Source: DATCIH01 sp036507955 (GTDB lineage Bacteria > Bacillota > Clostridia > Clostridiales > Clostridiaceae). Taken from it: a stretch of DNA of 17,850 nucleotides. The position numbers and the translations under genes are program-made. This document shows, in pieces, positions 14,110 to 17,850 of this stretch. The stretch covers positions 1 to 17,850 of the forward strand of contig DATCIH010000110.1 of assembly GCA_036507955.1 (NCBI GenBank), written 5' to 3'. The notes beneath the pieces are model-generated. The model saw only the letters and a program-made list of their open reading frames with translations. It had not been told where the DNA came from and searched no databases. Every line of letters starts with the position of its first letter. Position 1 is the first letter of the stretch.

Positions 14110-14133
14110 ATACATTGATTAATGTAATACATT
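14110..14133. promoter_or_regulatory. Candidate operator of the AraC-family regulator
   Basis: TACATT-GATT-AATGTA (14111-14126) is a 6-bp inverted repeat. ATACATT also occurs twice in direct orientation (14110-14116 and 14127-14133), 17 bp apart. It overlaps the -35 of the regulator gene and sits just upstream of the melA -10, so one site could activate melA and repress the regulator. Confidence 0.4.
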
Positions 14134-14144
14134 TTTGTTATAAT
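14115..14144 (+). promoter_or_regulatory. Promoter of the AraC-family regulator gene
   Basis: TTGATT (14115-14120), 18-nt spacer, perfect TATAAT (14139-14144) with an extended -10 TG at 14136-14137. Confidence 0.65.
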
Positions 14145-14168
14145 GTGATTATTTAAAGGAGATGACCA

Positions 14169-14960
14169 ATGGAAAAACATATAATGCTAATAAATAATAA
14201 TTATAAAGATATTAACCCTTTAGTATGTGGTGAAGAAACTTGTAAAAAGGGACATTCTTTTGGTCCAACAACTAGAGAGTATTATCTTCTTCATTATATA
14301 ATATCTGGTAGAGGTAAATATGTATGCAATGATAAAACTTATCAGGTAAATAAAGGCCAGATTTTTGTAATAAGACCTTTAGAAATAACCTTTTATGAGG
14401 CAGATAATGAAGAACCCTGGCATTATCTATGGATAGGATTTGAAAGTAGCATAAACCTTTCTGATATATTAGGATTTGATATATTGACAGCACCAGAATG
14501 TGAGCATATATTTAAAGACATAGGCATGTGTGACAATTTCGGTGCGTCTAAAGAACTATATCTCTGTGGTAAAATATTTGAATTATTTTCTCATCTAAAA
14601 ACAAAGAATTATGATAATAATAATAGGGTTAAAGGTTATGTGCTTAAAGCAAAAAACTATATTGAATCTAATTATGTAAATCAGATTAGTGTAGAGATGA
14701 TCGCTAAATATCTTAATTTGGACAGGAGCTATTTTAGTAATTTATTTAAAACCAACATAGGTAAATCCCCTCAAAAGTATATAGTAGATTATAGATTGGA
14801 AAAAGCAGCAGAGCTTATTTCAATTAGAAGCTTTACTCCGAGCCAAGCTGCACTTAGTTGTGGTTATAATGACATATTCAACTTTTCAAAAATGTTTAAA
14901 AGGAAATTTGGGGTTTCACCTAAAAATTTCATGAAAATAAGAGTGGATAAAAGTAAATAA
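14169..14960 (+). CDS. AraC-family transcriptional regulator, probable activator of melA
   Basis: 263 residues. The N-terminal half (about 30-85) is a cupin-like sensor domain with H-Y-I-I-S-G-R-G and G-Q-I-F-V-I-R-P, which would bind the inducing sugar. The C-terminal 100 residues contain the two helix-turn-helix motifs of the family: I-S-V-E-M-I-A-K-Y-L-N-L-D-R-S-Y-F-S (173-190), then F-T-P-S-Q-A-A-L-S-C-G-Y-N-D (222-235) with F-S-K-M-F-K-R-K-F-G-V-S-P. It matches the MelR/RhaS-like size and layout. The gene is divergent from the GH4 gene with 106 bp between the starts, which strongly suggests local control of melA. The ribosome binding site AAAGGAGAT is good. The inducer is inferred from context. 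Confidence 0.9.
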   Translation: MEKHIMLINNNYKDINPLVCGEETCKKGHSFGPTTREYYLLHYIISGRGKYVCNDKTYQVNKGQIFVIRPLEITFYEADNEEPWHYLWIGFESSINLSDILGFDILTAPECEHIFKDIGMCDNFGASKELYLCGKIFELFSHLKTKNYDNNNRVKGYVLKAKNYIESNYVNQISVEMIAKYLNLDRSYFSNLFKTNIGKSPQKYIVDYRLEKAAELISIRSFTPSQAALSCGYNDIFNFSKMFKRKFGVSPKNFMKIRVDKSK

Positions 14961-14967
14961 ATGGCTA

Positions 14968-15008
14968 TTAATAAAATAAATATGTAATTTAAGCATTTAT
15001 TTTATTAA
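14968..15008. repeat. AT-rich inverted repeat upstream of spo0A
   Basis: TTAATAAAATAAAT (14968-14981) is the exact reverse complement of ATTTATTTTATTAA (14995-15008), with a 13-nt loop. It ends 4 bp before the sigma-H -35 box. It may terminate the AraC transcript weakly, but there is no GC stem or T tract, so a DNA-level role is equally possible. Confidence 0.5.
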
Positions 15009-15012
15009 TATA

Positions 15013-15041
15013 GAAGGATTTTACAATTTTATGCCGAAATA
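15013..15041 (+). promoter_or_regulatory. Sigma-H promoter of spo0A with overlapping variant 0A box
   Basis: GAAGGATTT (15013-15021) fits the sigma-H -35 RNAGGAWWW fully. After 11 nt, GCCGAAATA (15033-15041) fits the -10 RNNGAATWW at 8 of 9 positions. TGCCGAA (15032-15038) differs by one base from the 0A box TGTCGAA, so Spo0A~P may act on its own promoter. Confidence 0.7.
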
Positions 15042-15083
15042 TTAATTGTATTAGTTTACATAATATGGAAAGGAGATTGTAAA

Positions 15084-15896
15084 ATGGAAAAGGATAAGAT
15101 AGGTGTTGTTATTATAGATGACAACCAAGAATTCTGTAGCTTATTAAAGGATTTTTTGGCTACACAAAATGATATTAATGTATTAGGTATTGGTAAGGAT
15201 GGAATCGAAGGACTTAAATTGATTGAAGAGGAAAAGCCTGGGATTGTAATCTTAGATATTATTATGCCTCAATTAGATGGCTTAGAGGTGTTAGAAAGAT
15301 TGAGAAATATGGATATTAATCCAAAACCAAAGGTAATTGTTTTGTCTGGAGTAGGACAAGAAAAAATAGTTAAGAGAAGTATAGAATTAGGTGCTAGTTA
15401 TTATGTAATTAAACCCTTCGACTTAGTTGTTTTATTAAGAAGGATAAGACAGACCTATAACGATAATTATTTAGGGTCTGAAATCGATTCTAGTTTAAAC
15501 AATCGCCCAATTAAAAAAGCTAACTCCAAAAATTTAAGTGAAAATGAATTGGAAATAGAAATTACCGCCCTTATACATGAAATTGGAGTTCCAGCTCATA
15601 TTAAAGGATATATGTATCTTAGGGAAGCCATAAAAATGGTAATAGGCAATGTGAGTGTATTATCATATGTAACAAAAGAATTATATCCAACAATAGGTGA
15701 ACACTTCAATACAAGTGCTAGCAAGGTAGAAAGAGCAATTAGGCATGCAATAGAGGTATCTTGGAGCAGAGGAGATGTAGACTCTATAAATAAAATATTT
15801 GGCTATTGTTTACATAATGGTCATAGTAAACCTACTAATTCGGAATTCATCGCTGCAGCTGCAGATAAACTTAGAATGAGTTTGAAATTAGCTTGA
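15084..15896 (+). CDS. spo0A: Stage 0 sporulation response regulator Spo0A
   Basis: 270 residues, full length. The receiver domain (about 5-125) has the acidic pair D12-D13, the phosphorylation site D58 in V-I-L-D-I-I-M-P and K110 in V-I-K-P-F-D. A variable hinge (about 126-155) leads to the Spo0A-specific DNA-binding domain with the diagnostic V-P-A-H-I-K-G-Y-M-Y-L-R-E-A-I (169-183), and the recognition region A-S-K-V-E-R-A-I-R-H-A-I-E-V-S-W-S-R-G (212-230), which binds 0A boxes. G-K-P-T-N-S-E-F-I-A-type sequence near 249-257 is also conserved. It is the phosphorylated master switch for entry into sporulation. The ribosome binding site GGAAAGGAGAT is strong. Oddity: the usual upstream neighbour spoIVB is absent; an AraC regulator is there instead. 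Confidence 0.96.
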   Translation: MEKDKIGVVIIDDNQEFCSLLKDFLATQNDINVLGIGKDGIEGLKLIEEEKPGIVILDIIMPQLDGLEVLERLRNMDINPKPKVIVLSGVGQEKIVKRSIELGASYYVIKPFDLVVLLRRIRQTYNDNYLGSEIDSSLNNRPIKKANSKNLSENELEIEITALIHEIGVPAHIKGYMYLREAIKMVIGNVSVLSYVTKELYPTIGEHFNTSASKVERAIRHAIEVSWSRGDVDSINKIFGYCLHNGHSKPTNSEFIAAAADKLRMSLKLA

Positions 15897-15899
15897 TTT

Positions 15900-15970
15900 T
15901 GTTGAGTTAGTGCATATCAACACTTTCAAAGAAAACCCACTCCGACTAACACAGAAAAACCCTAGTGGGA
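15900..15970. repeat. Cluster of inverted repeats between spo0A and the recombinase
   Basis: TGTTGA/TCAACA (15900-15905, 15917-15922), GTTAGT/ACTAAC (from 15906 to 15950) and CCCACT/AGTGGG (15936-15941, 15964-15969) overlap within 70 bp. On the minus strand the last hairpin runs into TTTTCTTT, so it could be a terminator for antisense transcripts. A plus-strand spo0A terminator is not convincing. Confidence 0.4.
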
Positions 15971-15971
15971 T

Positions 15972-16001
15972 TTGACCAAAAAACATTTTTAATGCGATAA
16001 A
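15972..16001 (+). promoter_or_regulatory. Possible promoter of the tyrosine recombinase gene
   Basis: TTGACC (15972-15977), 18-nt spacer, GATAAA (15996-16001; 4 of 6 matches). Weak support. Confidence 0.3.
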
Positions 16002-16074
16002 TACTTTTATTTTATACCGATAGACTTTTCTATTCATTGGGTGCGATATATCAATAGTAGGGAGGTCTAACAAA

Positions 16075-17058
16075 ATGGAAAAAATTGATAAACAAATGGA
16101 CGAATTTATGATTTTCTGTCAATCAAAAAACTTAGCTAGAAAGACAATGAGCTCTTATGAACAAGCAATAAAATTATTTGCAAGGTATCTGGAGGATGTT
16201 AAATTTATAACAGATGCTTCAAAAATAAATGACAAAATGTTTAGGGAATATATTGTCAGTATTCAGGAAAGAGGTAAATATACTGTAGCTTCAGTGGAAG
16301 ATTCTAGGAAAACAAACCATCCAGAAAATAGAAAAGATCTAGGAAAAAAAGTATCTGTATCAACTATAAATAATTACACTAGAGATATTAAGGTATTTTA
16401 TTCTTATTTACTTGAACAAGGTACTATAAAAAATAATCCATTAAGAAATATAAAAAGTATAAAACATGACAGAAAACCAAAAGAATTTATTGAAGATGAT
16501 GATATTATAAGACTGTTGAAATATATTAATTGTTCTAAATTTCATGAGTACCGAGATAGTATAATAATTCAAGCTTTATTGGACACAGGCATGAGAATCG
16601 GTGAGTGCCTAAATTTAGAATCTAGTGATATAGATATGGTTAATAGATCAATATTTTTAAGATCTGAAATAACTAAAGGCAATAAGCATAGATATGTATA
16701 TTTTAGTCCAGAGTTACAGAAGGAATTAAGAAGATGGTTACAATATAAAGATAGGTATGTAGAGACTACTTATATATTTCCTAATTTAAAGGGCAAACAA
16801 TTAATGATAGGAGCTTTTGAATTAGCATTACGACAATATGGGGAAAGAATAAGTATTAAAATACATCCCCATCAACTCAGAAATAATTTTGCTAAACGAT
16901 TTCTTATGGCTGGTGGTAATATTTATGCACTTTCTAAAATATTAGGGCATGCATCGGTAGTAACTACAGAGCAAGCTTATTTAGATTTAACAGATGATGA
17001 CATTAGAAAAAATTATCAAGGGTTTAGTCCTTTATCAAATTTAAAAAAGAAGAAATAA
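16075..17058 (+). CDS. Tyrosine recombinase/integrase, XerD-like
   Basis: 327 residues with both domains of the family. The N-terminal SAM-like core-binding domain (about 5-115) has the M-x-x-F-x-x-x-C-x-x-K-N-L-A-x-x-T pattern. The catalytic domain (about 135-310) has the complete set of active-site residues: R174 in T-G-M-R-I-G-E, K201, H266 and R269 in H-P-H-Q-L-R, H292 in L-G-H-A-S and nucleophile Y302 in E-Q-A-Y-L-D-L. It therefore looks active. Length is slightly above the roughly 300 of XerC/XerD because of an insert near 64-92 (with N-H-P-E-N-R), and the C-terminus is lysine-rich. It could be a chromosomal recombinase or the integrase of a small mobile element; no other mobile-element gene lies next to it, and no att repeats were found. 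It has a strong GGGAGGT ribosome binding site and an own terminator. Confidence 0.88.
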   Translation: MEKIDKQMDEFMIFCQSKNLARKTMSSYEQAIKLFARYLEDVKFITDASKINDKMFREYIVSIQERGKYTVASVEDSRKTNHPENRKDLGKKVSVSTINNYTRDIKVFYSYLLEQGTIKNNPLRNIKSIKHDRKPKEFIEDDDIIRLLKYINCSKFHEYRDSIIIQALLDTGMRIGECLNLESSDIDMVNRSIFLRSEITKGNKHRYVYFSPELQKELRRWLQYKDRYVETTYIFPNLKGKQLMIGAFELALRQYGERISIKIHPHQLRNNFAKRFLMAGGNIYALSKILGHASVVTTEQAYLDLTDDDIRKNYQGFSPLSNLKKKK

Positions 17059-17068
17059 AATAAGTAAT

Positions 17069-17103
17069 GAAGGGGTTTTACGTGTTGTAGAGCCTCTTTT
17101 TAT
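17069..17103 (+). terminator. Intrinsic terminator of the recombinase gene
   Basis: A 13-bp stem with several G-U pairs: GAAGGGGTTTTAC (17069-17081), loop GTGTT, GTAGAGCCTCTTT (17087-17099), followed by T. It begins 11 bp after the stop codon. Confidence 0.7.
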
Positions 17104-17152
17104 TGTACCTATAATACCTTTAATATCAGCCCATATAAGGCAATAAAATCAC

Positions 17153-17262
17153 AGGAGTGCACTTATATCTTATTAGCTAAATATTACCTCTAGGACTTCA
17201 AAAGCAAAGGAAAAACATAGTGTGCTAATGCAATATGAATAAAAATTAATAGGTGTACTCCT
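17153..17262. repeat. 110-bp segment bounded by 14-bp inverted repeats (MITE-like or structured RNA)
   Basis: AGGAGTGCACTTAT (17153-17166) pairs along all 14 bases with ATAGGTGTACTCCT (17249-17262), two of them as G-U. A nested pair ATTAGC/GCTAAT lies inside. No ORF is present. The flanks show no clear target duplication. It could be a small non-autonomous element or an RNA hairpin. The stretch 17104-17326 contains no gene that I can see. Confidence 0.45.
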
Positions 17263-17274
17263 TAATTGGGAATG

Positions 17275-17302
17275 CTGCTATTTTTTTACAAATAAATAGC
17301 AG
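17275..17302. repeat. Perfect 9-bp hairpin CTGCTATTT/AAATAGCAG
   Basis: Arms 17275-17283 and 17294-17302 around a 10-nt loop, about 25 bp from the likely end of the IS66-type element. There is no T tract on either strand. Confidence 0.45.
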
Positions 17303-17326
17303 ACAAATAAAGGTTACAGTTCAGAT

Positions 17327-17344
17327 GTAGCGTCGATAAATAAG
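17327..17344. mobile_element. Possible terminal inverted repeat of the IS66-type element
   Basis: GTAGCGTCGATAAATAAG lies about 36 bp beyond the transposase stop. IS66-family ends commonly begin with GTA followed by a GC-richer stretch reading inward, as here. The other end is outside the window, so the match cannot be confirmed. Confidence 0.3.
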
Positions 17345-17379
17345 ACCTCTAAATATAATATAGCGGCCTTATACTATTA

Positions 17380-17850
17380 TTACATTTTTAAGGTTACAAC
17401 ATTATCGTCGAAGGCATCCTTCATTCCTTGAAAAACATTTCTCTTGTTTTTCGAAAAGGTGGAAATGAAGCTTCTGATTTTCAGAAAATATTTTGCTCCA
17501 ACCTCACTACGAAAAATCCCTATGTTTAATTTTCGTTTTGCTGGTCGAATATCGGCTTCAGCCCTATTATTTGAGAAGGGAATTTTAAAATCATACATGA
17601 ATAACAAATGATTATTCTTGTATTCTCCTAACCTAGTTATTAACCTTCTTTCTTCATCTTTGTATGCATTAGTAGCATAATCAGATTGATATTCTTTATT
17701 TGCCTGTTCAAGTATTTCATCATAATTTTTAACATACGTAGCTAAAGACCTTGTATCAAATGAATCAACTCCGTCTGCTATTAATAAATGCTTTTTATGC
17801 AATATATCTTTTAAAAGTTTTGAAAAGTCTATAGGCCAATTATGCTTAGT
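17380..17850 (-). CDS. IS66-family transposase (TnpC/ORF3), C-terminal part, runs off the window
   Basis: The frame stays open from the window edge to TAA at 17380, so at least 156 C-terminal residues are present; the ATG-like start near 17802 is actually an internal TTG. The C-terminal region of IS66 transposases is recognisable: F-M-Y-D-F-K-I-P-F-S-N-N-R-A-E-A-D-I-R-P-A-K contains the conserved N-N-x-A-E-x-D-I-R motif with the last catalytic acidic residue (E), then G-I-F-R-S-E-x-G-A-K-Y-F-x-x-I-R-S-F-I-S-T. There is no frameshift in the visible part. The upstream DDE residues and accessory tnpA/tnpB genes are outside the window. The element's end probably lies between this stop and about 17327. 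Confidence 0.85.
   Translation of the reverse strand, partial: TKHNWPIDFSKLLKDILHKKHLLIADGVDSFDTRSLATYVKNYDEILEQANKEYQSDYATNAYKDEERRLITRLGEYKNNHLLFMYDFKIPFSNNRAEADIRPAKRKLNIGIFRSEVGAKYFLKIRSFISTFSKNKRNVFQGMKDAFDDNVVTLKM

Noticed and set aside
15888..16073. Minus-strand ORF between spo0A and the recombinase
   Set aside because: No ribosome binding site, overlaps the recombinase leader and inverted repeats, and composition does not suggest a real protein.
17275..17302. Terminator at the CTGCTATTT hairpin
   Set aside because: The stem is good, but no T tract follows on either strand and no gene ends next to it.
1..17850. CRISPR array, tRNA or rRNA genes, prophage or toxin-antitoxin system
   Set aside because: No regularly spaced direct repeats, no cloverleaf or rRNA-like sequence, and no phage structural or toxin-antitoxin genes were seen on either strand.

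Overview
The window is AT-rich DNA with clostridial-type ribosome binding sites. It carries spo0A, the master sporulation regulator, preceded by a good sigma-H promoter match. Together with the gene content (PspC, DUF1659/DUF2922, YibE/F, an ABC-F protein with an attenuator-like leader) this points to a spore-forming member of the Clostridiaceae, most likely Clostridium sensu stricto. The species cannot be read from the sequence.

Layout. 1-200: the 5' end of an IS200/IS605-type transposase gene with its subterminal hairpin, cut by the window edge. 204-540 (-): a small PspC-domain membrane protein with a promoter and a terminator. 618-1020 (-): a broken GNAT acetyltransferase. 1363-2279 (+): an anchored secreted protein of unknown function and a YaeR-like VOC enzyme. 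2281-5479 (+): a long structured leader with a five-codon reading frame and tandem terminators, then an ABC-F ATPase translationally coupled to a YkuE/YaeI-like metallophosphoesterase. 5480-6334 (-): a UlaG-like metallo-beta-lactamase-fold hydrolase starting at TTG. 6499-9307 (+): a tight run of ogt, an AlkA-like DNA glycosylase, a membrane protein with a degenerate zinc ribbon, and a lipoprotein, ended by a large hairpin. 9392-9876 (-): the DUF2922 and DUF1659 small proteins. 9958-11772 (-): two overlapping YibE/F membrane-protein genes, both inactivated. 11773-12735: gene debris, including a decayed MerR-type regulator. 12737-14960: melA-type GH4 alpha-galactosidase divergent from an AraC-family regulator. 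15013-17099 (+): spo0A and a tyrosine recombinase. 17100-17850: a non-coding stretch with inverted repeats, then the 3' part of an IS66-type transposase gene.

How the genes work together. Ogt and the glycosylase form an alkylation-repair pair. They are co-directional with two envelope proteins, without room for a promoter in between. The AraC regulator probably controls melA from the shared 106-bp intergenic region. The ABC-F protein, which probably protects ribosomes from antibiotics, appears to be controlled by transcription attenuation.

The most striking overall signal is gene decay. The GNAT gene, both YibE/F genes, a MerR-type regulator and at least two further fragments are broken, between IS fragments at both ends of the window. 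No clear new defence, CRISPR or biosynthetic system was seen. The most promising items for follow-up are the ABC-F leader, the unusual neighbourhood of spo0A, and the repair/envelope gene run.
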